From the NCBI RefSeq assembly GCF_002208095.1, contig NZ_CP017990.1:434001-498000 (forward strand): a stretch of DNA of 64,000 bases, read 5' to 3'. The notes under the pieces were generated by a model, which saw nothing but the letters and a program-made list of their open reading frames with translations, was not told where the DNA came from and ran no database searches. Each line of letters starts with the position of its first letter. Position 1 is the stretch's first letter. Position numbers and translations under genes: made by a program. Shown here in pieces: positions 55,974 to 64,000 of the stretch. This stretch comes from Enterobacter cloacae complex sp. ECNIH7 (GTDB lineage: Bacteria > Pseudomonadota > Gammaproteobacteria > Enterobacterales > Enterobacteriaceae).

Positions 55974-57596
55974 ATGCACTGGCAGACCCACACCGTTTTC
56001 AATCAATCTGCACCGCTTTCCAACAGCAACCTTTTCCTCTCGGACTGCGCCCTGCGCGATGCGGTCGCGCGTGAAGGCGCCGAGTGGGATATCGAACTCC
56101 TCGCCAGCATTGGCCAGCAGCTGGGTACGGCGGAGTCACTGGAGCTGGGCAGGCTGGCAAACGTTAATCCGCCCGAGCTGTTACGCTATGACGCCACGGG
56201 CGAGCGGCTGGACGACGTGCGTTTTCATCCGGCCTGGCATCTACTGATGCAGGGGCTTTGCGCCAACCGCGTGCATAACCTGGCGTGGGAAGAGGAAGCG
56301 CGTAAAGGGTCGTTTGTCGCTCGGGCCGCGCGCTTTGTGCTGCATGCGCAGGTGGAGGCGGGCACGCTGTGCCCTGTCACCATGACGTTCGCCGCCACGC
56401 CGCTGCTGCAGCAGGCGCTCCCCAAAATATTTCACGACTGGCTGACACCGCTGCTCAGCGATCGCTACGATCCGCATCTGGCCCCCGGCGCGCAAAAGCG
56501 CGGCCTGCTGATCGGTATGGGGATGACGGAAAAGCAGGGCGGCTCGGACGTGCTCAGCAATACCACCAAAGCGGAAAAATGCAGCGACGGCAGCTACCGG
56601 CTGGTGGGGCATAAATGGTTTTTCTCCGTCCCGCAAAGCGATGCGCATCTGGTGCTGGCCCAGGCGAAGGGCGGGCTATCCTGCTTTTTTGTGCCGCGCT
56701 TTTTGCCTGACGGACAGCGCAACGCCGTCCGGCTGGAGCGCCTCAAGGACAAGCTCGGGAACCGCTCCAACGCCAGCAGCGAGGTGGAGTTTCTTGATGC
56801 CTCCGGCTGGCTGCTGGGGGAAGAGGGCGAAGGGGTACGGCAGATCCTCAAAATGGGCGGTCTGACGCGATTTGACTGCGCGCTGGGCAGCCACGGACTG
56901 ATGCGTCGGGCGCTCTCGGTGGCGCTGTACCATGCCCATCAGCGTCAGACCTTCGGCAAAAACCTCATCGATCAGCCTTTAATGCGCGAGGTATTAAGCC
57001 GGATGGCGCTGGTGCTGGAGGGGCAAACGGCGCTGCTGTTCCGCCTGGCCCGCGCGTGGGACAAGCGTGCCGATCCGCAAGAGGCCGCCTGGGCGCGGCT
57101 GTTTACCCCGGCGGCGAAATTTAGCGTCTGTAAAGCGGGCATCCCGTTTGTCGCGGAGGCGATGGAGGTGCTGGGCGGGATCGGATATTGCGAAGAGAGC
57201 GAACTTCCCCGCCTGTACCGCGAGATGCCGGTGAACAGCATCTGGGAAGGGTCAGGTAATATCATGTGTCTGGACGTGCTGCGCGTGCTGGCGAAGCAGC
57301 CGGGTATTCACGACCTGCTTGCCGACGAGTTTGCGCAGGTGAAAGGGCAGGACAGACACTTCGACCGCAGCTGGCGACAGCTTCAGCAAAAACTGCGTAA
57401 ACTGCAGGAGGCGCAGGGTCGGGAGATCGCGCAGCTGCTTTTCTTGCTGGGTGCCGGAAGCCAGATGCTGCGGCACGCATCGCCCCCGGTGGCGCAGGCG
57501 TGGTGCCGCATGATGCTGGACACCCGTGGCGGCACGCTGATGAGCGAGCAGGTGCAAAGCGACCTGCTGCTGCGTGCGACGGGCAGAGTCGGTTAG
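55974..57596 (+). CDS. aidB: AidB, acyl-CoA dehydrogenase-like protein of the adaptive response
   Basis: A 540-residue flavoprotein of the acyl-CoA dehydrogenase superfamily, induced by alkylating agents through Ada in E. coli and able to bind DNA. The conserved segments MTEKQGGSDV, HKWFFSVPQSDAHLVLAQ and EAMEVLGGIGYCEESELPRLYREMPVNSIWEGSGN are visible. The start at 55974 (MHWQTHTVFNQ) matches E. coli AidB; an upstream extension is rejected. Its end overlaps the chemoreceptor gene by 4 bases, convergent. Confidence 0.96.
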   Translation: MHWQTHTVFNQSAPLSNSNLFLSDCALRDAVAREGAEWDIELLASIGQQLGTAESLELGRLANVNPPELLRYDATGERLDDVRFHPAWHLLMQGLCANRVHNLAWEEEARKGSFVARAARFVLHAQVEAGTLCPVTMTFAATPLLQQALPKIFHDWLTPLLSDRYDPHLAPGAQKRGLLIGMGMTEKQGGSDVLSNTTKAEKCSDGSYRLVGHKWFFSVPQSDAHLVLAQAKGGLSCFFVPRFLPDGQRNAVRLERLKDKLGNRSNASSEVEFLDASGWLLGEEGEGVRQILKMGGLTRFDCALGSHGLMRRALSVALYHAHQRQTFGKNLIDQPLMREVLSRMALVLEGQTALLFRLARAWDKRADPQEAAWARLFTPAAKFSVCKAGIPFVAEAMEVLGGIGYCEESELPRLYREMPVNSIWEGSGNIMCLDVLRVLAKQPGIHDLLADEFAQVKGQDRHFDRSWRQLQQKLRKLQEAQGREIAQLLFLLGAGSQMLRHASPPVAQAWCRMMLDTRGGTLMSEQVQSDLLLRATGRVG

Positions 57597-59524
57597 CCTT
57601 TTAGCTGGAACAGGCTCACCAGCTGAGTCAGGTGCGAACCCTTCTCGCGCAGCGTTTGGGCCGTTTGTTCGCTGCGTGAGATGCGATCGGCATTGATATG
57701 CGACGCTTCGCCAATATGGGTCATGGCGAGGTTCACCTGGCCGATCCCGGCGGACTGCTCGCGTGAGGCATAGTTAATCTCGGTGACCAGCTGGCTGATG
57801 TTATCGATATGAATGATGATGTCGTCCATCGCCAGGCGTGTTTGTTCAGACAGCGCATGACCCTCACTCACTTTTCTGAGCGTATCGCCAATCAGCTGTT
57901 CAATCTCCTTCACCGCGTTAGCGCTGCGTCCCGCCAGCGCGCGAACTTCCTGCGCGACTACCGCAAATCCTTTTCCGTGCTCGCCTGCGCGGGCGGCTTC
58001 CACTGCCGCATTCAGCGCCAGAATATTGGTCTGGAAAGCGATGGATTCGATCACGCGCGTGATGTCTTCGATGCGTTTTGACGCTTCGCGAATGTCGTCC
58101 ATGGTCGACACCGCGTGGGTGACCGTCTCACCGCCCTGATGAACCGCGAGCGAGGTTTCACCCACCAGCTGCTGCGTTTGCTCCATGTTGGCGGCATTTT
58201 GCTGAACGGTGGCGGCCAGCTGCTCCATGCTGGCGGACGTCTCTTCCACGCTGCTGGCCTGCTTGTTGATCTGCTCTGAAATCTCGCCAGTGTCGGCGGC
58301 CAGCGCGTTGGTGCCCAAATGGATCTCGCCTGCGGCCTCACGAACCTGCAGCACAATTTTTTGCAGGCCGCCGCCGATGCCGTTGATAGCATCGATCAGC
58401 TGGCCGACTTCGTCCTGACGCGTCACGGGCAGGCTGGAACGGAGATCCCCTGCGGCATATTGTCTGGCAAGATGGATCACGCTGCGCAGCGGTCGGGTCA
58501 GCACGCGGCGAATAATGACCACGAACAGGCCAGCAAAAAGGATGGATAAGACCACGCCGGCCAGCAGGAAGCGATCGCGCATGGCGGTAACGCTTGAGAG
58601 CAGCACCGATTTATCCACTTCGCCCACGATAGTCCAGTTCCAGCCCGGCAGCGGGGTATAGGCCATTTTCAGCGTCCGGCCGTCGTCGCTTGTACGCTCC
58701 AGCGTGCCGGGTTTGTCACTCAGAAGCTGTTGCTGCGTCGCGCCGTCCCACTTCGGCAGTTTTCCCTCTTCGCCAGCATGGAACAGGTATTGCCCGCGCG
58801 TTTTGCCGTTGCTGCGATCCAGCACGAAGAAGTGACCGCTCTCGCCCAGGCGGCGGTTGAGGATTTTCTCGCGCATGACGTTCCAGGAGTGGGTGATCTC
58901 CACCCCGACAAAGACGATCGCAATGACCTGCCCTTCGGCGTTTTTAACGGGCTGGTACTGGGTGATGTAGCGTTTGCCAAACAGTAGCGCCAGGCCGCGG
59001 TAGACTTCACCTTTGTTGACGGCGGCAAAGGCCGGGCTGGCGTTATCCAGAACGGTACCCATTGCCCGATCGCCATTCTCTTTGCGCAGGGAAGTGGCTA
59101 CGCGAACAAAGTCGTTACCGCTGCGTACAAACAGCGTCGAAATGGCTCCCGTACGGTTCAGGAACTCGTCCGAAAGGGTGTTATTTTCATGCAGCCCGGT
59201 GTCTCCGCCTTTCAGAAGCGGAACGCTAAGTCCGTTAATCGTCTGGGGTTGGGAATTATCAATGTTCAGGGGCTGCGGTAAAAAGGTGGTAAACAGACGG
59301 GTATAGCTCTCAACCTCTTCACTCAGGCTGGTATTAAACATCTGCACCATGTCGACCATGCCGGTGGACTGATTATGCAGATCTTCGACCGCAAGGGCTT
59401 CAAGCTGCTGGCTGGCTTTTTGGCTGAGCAGAAAAGTGAATAGCAGAAACAGCGTGGCGACACTGACGCCAGTCAGCAGCGATAGTTTCGACCCCAGGCC
59501 CGCACGGCGAAAAAAGTTGATCAT
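57593..59524 (-). CDS. Methyl-accepting chemotaxis protein with a periplasmic Cache domain
   Basis: A 643-residue chemoreceptor: a first membrane helix (about 12-32), a long periplasmic Cache-type sensor region (about 35-310), a second helix (about 317-338), HAMP (about 340-392) and a cytoplasmic signalling domain with the highly conserved hairpin tip ESIAFQTNILALNAAVEAARAGE. It ends in FQLKG and has no NWETF-type pentapeptide, so it probably relies on other receptors for CheR and CheB. It is absent from this place in E. coli K-12. The ligand is unknown. Confidence 0.92.
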   Translation of the reverse strand: MINFFRRAGLGSKLSLLTGVSVATLFLLFTFLLSQKASQQLEALAVEDLHNQSTGMVDMVQMFNTSLSEEVESYTRLFTTFLPQPLNIDNSQPQTINGLSVPLLKGGDTGLHENNTLSDEFLNRTGAISTLFVRSGNDFVRVATSLRKENGDRAMGTVLDNASPAFAAVNKGEVYRGLALLFGKRYITQYQPVKNAEGQVIAIVFVGVEITHSWNVMREKILNRRLGESGHFFVLDRSNGKTRGQYLFHAGEEGKLPKWDGATQQQLLSDKPGTLERTSDDGRTLKMAYTPLPGWNWTIVGEVDKSVLLSSVTAMRDRFLLAGVVLSILFAGLFVVIIRRVLTRPLRSVIHLARQYAAGDLRSSLPVTRQDEVGQLIDAINGIGGGLQKIVLQVREAAGEIHLGTNALAADTGEISEQINKQASSVEETSASMEQLAATVQQNAANMEQTQQLVGETSLAVHQGGETVTHAVSTMDDIREASKRIEDITRVIESIAFQTNILALNAAVEAARAGEHGKGFAVVAQEVRALAGRSANAVKEIEQLIGDTLRKVSEGHALSEQTRLAMDDIIIHIDNISQLVTEINYASREQSAGIGQVNLAMTHIGEASHINADRISRSEQTAQTLREKGSHLTQLVSLFQLKG

Positions 59525-59656
59525 AAATTGCTCATCATTGAAAAGTTATGGTTCTTCAACGGCAGAGCGGGGGTTACGTTTACTGTTTTAATGTAACAAA
59601 ATGTTATTCAATTGTTCTTTATTGGTTTTATACAAGATAAAAAATTTGCAAAAACG

Positions 59657-59683
59657 AAAAGCCACTAAAAATAAGTGGCTTTT
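59657..59683 (-). terminator. Terminator after yjfN
   Basis: A perfect 10-bp stem (59657-59666 with 59674-59683), seven-base loop, and a T-run formed by the stem itself on the minus strand. It lies 14 bases after the yjfN stop codon. Confidence 0.8.
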
Positions 59684-59696
59684 ATCGGGAGGGAGT

Positions 59697-59972
59697 TTAC
59701 ACGTAGAGAATGGCCTGTACCCGCCAGTGGTCGATATGGTTATCTTCCTGCATCTGGATGATGCGATACCATGAAGCACCCTGCTCATCGGCCTTTAATG
59801 CCACGACACGTTCAACGTCTTGCGGGCTCCCCGAGATATTATTCACGGAGATCTGGCCAATTTCATTCAGGCCAGTCACACAATCAGCACTGGCGAATTC
59901 TGCTGACTGCGCGGTGGTGCTCAGCAGGCCTGCTGAGAGCAACAGTGAGGTCAAAGCAAGAGTTCGTTTCAT
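59697..59972 (-). CDS. yjfN: YjfN, periplasmic DUF1471-like protein
   Basis: A 91-residue protein with a cleavable signal peptide (about 1-23, ending AQSA) and a YhcN/DUF1471-like mature domain. The mature part is nearly identical to E. coli YjfN, which has been described as an activator of the DegP protease. The ATG at 59972 has GGAG 6 bases upstream; the longer start at 59984 lies before that site. bsmA follows upstream on the same strand. Confidence 0.93.
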   Translation of the reverse strand: MKRTLALTSLLLSAGLLSTTAQSAEFASADCVTGLNEIGQISVNNISGSPQDVERVVALKADEQGASWYRIIQMQEDNHIDHWRVQAILYV

Positions 59973-60120
59973 CGTCAGCTCCATTTCACATATATCCGGT
60001 ATCCGCCGGGCAATCCTTCGCTAATAAACTCCCTTCCATTGATGCGGGCGTGGAGTTTATTGTGGACAGGAAAATGTCTATGGACGCAAAGCAGTGTAAA
60101 TCTCGTTCAAAGGAAAACCA

Positions 60121-60429
60121 TTATTTACGGTACAAAATGGCCTGTGAATACCACTGTCCCGTTATGATGGTTTCGTCGATCATAATGATGACGTAATAAT
60201 CTGCTTTGGCAGCGACGGCCTGCGCTTTTATTGCCGATTCTGCGTCATCCGGAGAGCCGCGGACCAGCGCGGAGATGGTGCCCATTCGTTGTAATCCTTC
60301 CGTCTGATTACGACGAATCTCCTGTGGATGATCGGCGACCGGTGGAGCGGGTTGCGGCGTTCCCTGCAGCGCGCTACAGCCACTCAGCAGAAAGACCAGC
60401 AATAAAGCAGCAAACCTGCGCATAACCAT
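60121..60429 (-). CDS. bsmA: BsmA, biofilm stress lipoprotein
   Basis: A 102-residue DUF1471 lipoprotein with a lipobox (LLSGCSALQ, cysteine about residue 17) and the domain core RGSPDDAESAIKAQAVAAKADYYVI. E. coli BsmA helps biofilm resistance to peroxide and acid. Starts at 60429 and 60423 are both possible; AGGA lies 8 bases before the first. A long in-frame extension to 60588 crosses an AT-rich promoter-like area and is rejected. Confidence 0.92.
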   Translation of the reverse strand: MVMRRFAALLLVFLLSGCSALQGTPQPAPPVADHPQEIRRNQTEGLQRMGTISALVRGSPDDAESAIKAQAVAAKADYYVIIMIDETIITGQWYSQAILYRK

Positions 60430-60587
60430 ATCTCGTTTCCTGATAGCCATAGTGTAGTTGTTTGTGAATTTAGTTTTGGGGGAATGTTCCCGAAGTGTTA
60501 TCTGGGACGTATATTTCGAATGAAAATGACGCGAAAGCGTAACCCAGTTCTCAACATTATGAATCATAGATTCGCACAGGGTCGACA

Positions 60588-61310
60588 ATGATTGAAATTG
60601 AAATACGCCACCTCGGCGACCATGAAGTTTTACACGCGATGCCAGCGGGTAAACGTGATAAACCGCTGCCTGTTGTGGTTTTTTATCATGGGTTTACCTC
60701 ATCGAAGCTGGTTTACAGTTATTTTGCGGTAGCGCTGGCGCAGGCGGGTTTTCGCGTGGTGATGCCAGATGCACCCGACCACGGCGCACGTTTTACGGGT
60801 AATGAACAGGCGCGGCTGGGGCAGTTCTGGCACATTCTGCACGGGAGTCTGACCGAGTTTTCCGGGCTGCGCGATGCGCTTTATGAGGCAGGGCTGGTGG
60901 CCGACAATCGTCTGGCGGTAGCCGGGGCGTCGATGGGCGGTATGACGGCGCTGGGGATTATGACGCATCATCCTGAAGTGAAGTCAGTCGCCTGTCTGAT
61001 GGGTTCGGGCTACTTTACTTCGCTGGCGAAGACCCTTTTTCCCCCTCAGGATTTAACGGAAATGACCGCGACGCTGGCAGAGTGGGAAGTGACCCGGGCA
61101 TTGCCGCGCGTGGCCGATCGCCCGCTGTTGCTTTGGCACGGTGACGCGGATGATGTGGTCCCGCCTGAGGGAACCTTCCGTCTGCAGCAGGCGTTAATGA
61201 ATGAAGGGCTGGACGGTAATCTGACCTGCCTGTGGGAACCGGGCGTCCGCCACCGCATCACGCCAACGGCGCTCGACGCCACGGTGGCGTTTTTCCGCCA
61301 GCACCTGTAA
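60588..61310 (+). CDS. yjfP: Esterase YjfP, alpha/beta hydrolase
   Basis: A 240-residue serine esterase. The oxyanion region VVFYHGFTSSKLVYS, the nucleophile elbow GASMGGMTALG (serine about residue 113) and the acid and histidine in LLWHGDADDVVPPE and VRHRITP form a complete catalytic triad. It is several residues shorter than E. coli YjfP, mostly in the loop before the acid. It is divergent from bsmA, with 158 bases between. Confidence 0.94.
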   Translation: MIEIEIRHLGDHEVLHAMPAGKRDKPLPVVVFYHGFTSSKLVYSYFAVALAQAGFRVVMPDAPDHGARFTGNEQARLGQFWHILHGSLTEFSGLRDALYEAGLVADNRLAVAGASMGGMTALGIMTHHPEVKSVACLMGSGYFTSLAKTLFPPQDLTEMTATLAEWEVTRALPRVADRPLLLWHGDADDVVPPEGTFRLQQALMNEGLDGNLTCLWEPGVRHRITPTALDATVAFFRQHL

Positions 61311-61397
61311 ACGCGCAGGACTTTGATGTCCATATCTTCCCGCTTATGGAGGATCTCTGAGGGGCTATTTTACCGGTAGTATTCAGGAGCCATTCAC

Positions 61398-61422
61398 AAA
61401 AAAAAGCCCCCGGGCAGGGGGC
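61398..61422 (-). terminator. Terminator after yjfY
   Basis: A 6-bp GC stem (61406-61411 with 61417-61422) and GGGCA loop, followed on the minus strand by eight T residues (61398-61405). It lies between the convergent yjfP and yjfY. Confidence 0.8.
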
Positions 61423-61479
61423 AACGTCATCTATGGCTATGTTCTCGTTGTTGGCTTTCCTGGTGCTAGCGTTAAAGCG

Positions 61480-61755
61480 TTATCGGTAAATATCTGCACT
61501 GGCGTGCATGTTGCCGTTGCTGCCGGGCTCACGGGTTAACATCACGTGGTAATAGGTTGCGCCCTGCGCATCGGTTTCTGCGTTTAATGCCTGATCTGCT
61601 TCACTTTCCGTGGCGAAATTATGATTGATGTAAATTACGCCCAAGCTTTGCACATCATCCATGTTTCTGGCCTGTCGGCTGTCTATCTTGATGGCTGCCA
61701 TCGCGTTTGCACTGAGCAAAAGCGCCGCCATTATGGCTAATGCGATTTTTTTCAT
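61480..61755 (-). CDS. yjfY: YjfY, periplasmic DUF1471 protein
   Basis: A 91-residue protein with a signal peptide (about 1-21, LLSANAMAA) and a DUF1471/YhcN domain (DDVQSLGVIYINHNFATESEADQALN). It is nearly identical in the mature region to E. coli YjfY, of unknown function. It is the third DUF1471-family gene in 2 kb with yjfN and bsmA. In E. coli the ula operon lies between yjfP and yjfY; here they are 169 bases apart. Confidence 0.93.
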   Translation of the reverse strand: MKKIALAIMAALLLSANAMAAIKIDSRQARNMDDVQSLGVIYINHNFATESEADQALNAETDAQGATYYHVMLTREPGSNGNMHASADIYR

Positions 61756-61968
61756 GATATGCGCTCCACGACTACGTGCTGCGAGAGGGGGGATGCTCCT
61801 TCTTTAATTCAGGCGATCTCTGATTAAAGTGTAATCACTCATCCGGCGGGGATGCGTGACCATTTCTGATGCAGTTGTTCAAAAAAACAACGCTTCCGGG
61901 TGTGACCAATTTTAAATCACCCACTTAGACCCGCTTCGCGCTTTGTGCGAATTATTTGTGCAATCAGC

Positions 61969-61997
61969 TTGAGTTTCCAGGGGCGCACAAGTATTAT
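61969..61997 (+). promoter_or_regulatory. Sigma-70 promoter of rpsF
   Basis: TTGAGT (61969-61974) and TATTAT (61992-61997) are separated by 17 bases, a near-consensus promoter. Transcription would start about 95 bases upstream of rpsF. Confidence 0.75.
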
Positions 61998-62036
61998 GAC
62001 GCGTCAATTTTTCAGCCGACCTTTAACACGTTCCTT

Positions 62037-62071
62037 GCCTCCCCGGGCCTCGGCTGACCCAGACAGGAGGC
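62037..62071 (+). promoter_or_regulatory. Probable S6:S18 leader RNA structure
   Basis: GCCTCC (62037-62042) and GGAGGC (62066-62071) bracket a C-rich internal region just before the rpsF ribosome binding site. A structure of this kind binds the S6:S18 dimer and represses translation of the operon in E. coli. A competing pairing TTCAGCC (62011-62017) with GGCTGAA (62069-62075) could form an alternative fold. Confidence 0.55.
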
Positions 62072-62078
62072 TGAATAA

Positions 62079-62492
<414 letters not shown>

Positions 62493-62498
62493 TTTCTG

Positions 62499-63045
<547 letters not shown>

Positions 63046-63074
63046 TCGGGCACGGTCCATTAATACGACTTTAA

Positions 63075-63536
<462 letters not shown>

Positions 63537-63558
63537 TTTTTTACTCTGCTCACGTTGA

Positions 63559-63581
63559 AACGCCGGCCTTGTGCCGGCGTT
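63559..63581 (+). terminator. Terminator of the rpsF operon
   Basis: A 9-bp perfect stem (63559-63567 with 63573-63581) with loop CTTGT, then TTGCTTTTT. It also lies at the end of the convergent ytfB. Confidence 0.88.
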
Positions 63582-63603
63582 TTGCTTTTTACAGATCCGG
63601 GTC

Positions 63604-64000
63604 TTAACGCGCCCTGATGAAACTGCCGTCTGGCTGGCGGGTAAACAGTACCTGTTGCCCATTTCCCGTATCAATCGTTAACCCTGTCACCACCCCGCTG
63701 GCATTCTGGCGAATCTGTACCATCTGGCCATTCTGCAGATTACTGAGCGGTTTACCCGCACCTTCCACCTTCGCCATAGCATACACGTCGGTTGGCGGCA
63801 GGTTGTGGTCGCGGAACAGCTGTGCCAGCGTTTTGCCCGGCTCTACGCGATAGGAACGCCACTGTTGCTCAATGCCGGTAGGCTGTTGCGTCTGAGGCTG
63901 AGACGGGGCGGCGGCTTGATCCTGCGGCTGTTCATCCTGAATGGGTTCTGGCTCAACCGGCGCGACCTGACCCGGATCGTTAGACGGGGTCACAAGCTGC
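63604..64000 (-). CDS. ytfB: YtfB, cell division protein with OapA/LysM-like domain, partial
   Basis: The C-terminal 131 residues are in the window; the frame is open across the right edge. A Pro- and Gln-rich region (QDEQPQDQAAAPSQPQTQQ) leads to the OapA domain (WRSYRVEPGKTLAQLFRDHNLPPTDVYAMAKVEGAGKPLSNLQNGQ), ending QPDGSFIRAR as in E. coli YtfB, which binds glycan strands and takes part in cell division. The transmembrane part lies outside the window. It converges with rplI. Confidence 0.93.
   Translation of the reverse strand, partial: QLVTPSNDPGQVAPVEPEPIQDEQPQDQAAAPSQPQTQQPTGIEQQWRSYRVEPGKTLAQLFRDHNLPPTDVYAMAKVEGAGKPLSNLQNGQMVQIRQNASGVVTGLTIDTGNGQQVLFTRQPDGSFIRAR

Overview
This window comes from a member of the Enterobacter cloacae complex (Enterobacteriaceae, moderately GC-rich). 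Almost every gene from 7.8 kb rightwards is a close match, in order and length, to the segment of the Escherichia coli K-12 chromosome running from pheU to ytfB. The chromosomal class C beta-lactamase ampC, with its divergent LysR regulator ampR, is typical of Enterobacter. From memory the AmpC sequence is of the MIR/ACT type, which points to E. roggenkampii or a close relative (inference).

Layout. (1) Bases 1-7810 are an integrated element abutting the 3' end of tRNA-Phe (7811-7886, minus strand). It holds three uncharacterised minus-strand ORFs at the left edge (one cut by the window), then a plus-strand cassette: tyrosine integrase, DUF927-type ATPase, and a 118-residue protein that looks like a stand-alone integrase arm-binding domain. 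Convergent to this is a second tyrosine integrase. An AT-rich zinc-ribbon ORF and 0.7 kb of repeat-rich non-coding DNA lead up to the tRNA. The far end of the element is not in the window. (2) 8.0-9.5 kb carries an AraC regulator and a LysE-type exporter, between pheU and yjdC. (3) 9.5-17.2 kb: yjdC, dsbD, cutA, dcuA, aspA, fxsA, yjeH. (4) 17.2-22.6 kb: groES-groEL behind a sigma-32 promoter, yjeI, epmB divergent from efp, and the entericidin locus ecnA-ecnB with a LuxR-type regulator. (5) 22.7-29.3 kb: a guanidine-II riboswitch and sugE, then blc, ampC/ampR and frdABCD. (6) 29.6-38.7 kb: epmA, mscM, psd, rsgA, orn, three identical tRNA-Gly genes and queG. (7) 38.65-48.9 kb: the nnr-tsaE-amiB-mutL-miaA-hfq-hflX-hflK-hflC superoperon. 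(8) 48.9-54.4 kb: yjeT, purA, nsrR, rnr, rlmB. (9) 54.5-61.8 kb is a variable stretch: an MFS transporter where E. coli has yjfIJKLMC, aidB, a chemoreceptor, the DUF1471 genes yjfN, bsmA and yjfY, and yjfP; the ula operon is absent. (10) 62-64 kb: rpsF-priB-rpsR-rplI and the C-terminal part of ytfB.

How the genes work together. AspA, DcuA and FrdABCD form the anaerobic aspartate-to-fumarate-to-succinate route. EpmA, EpmB and EF-P form a complete EF-P modification pathway, and AmiB, with seven consecutive prolines, is a likely client in the same window. tRNA maturation is represented by queG, tsaE and miaA. HflK/HflC control FtsH, Hfq serves small RNAs, and RNase R, Orn and RlmB act in RNA metabolism. 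The most novel part is the element at 1-7810; the rest is mostly conserved core with local rearrangements.
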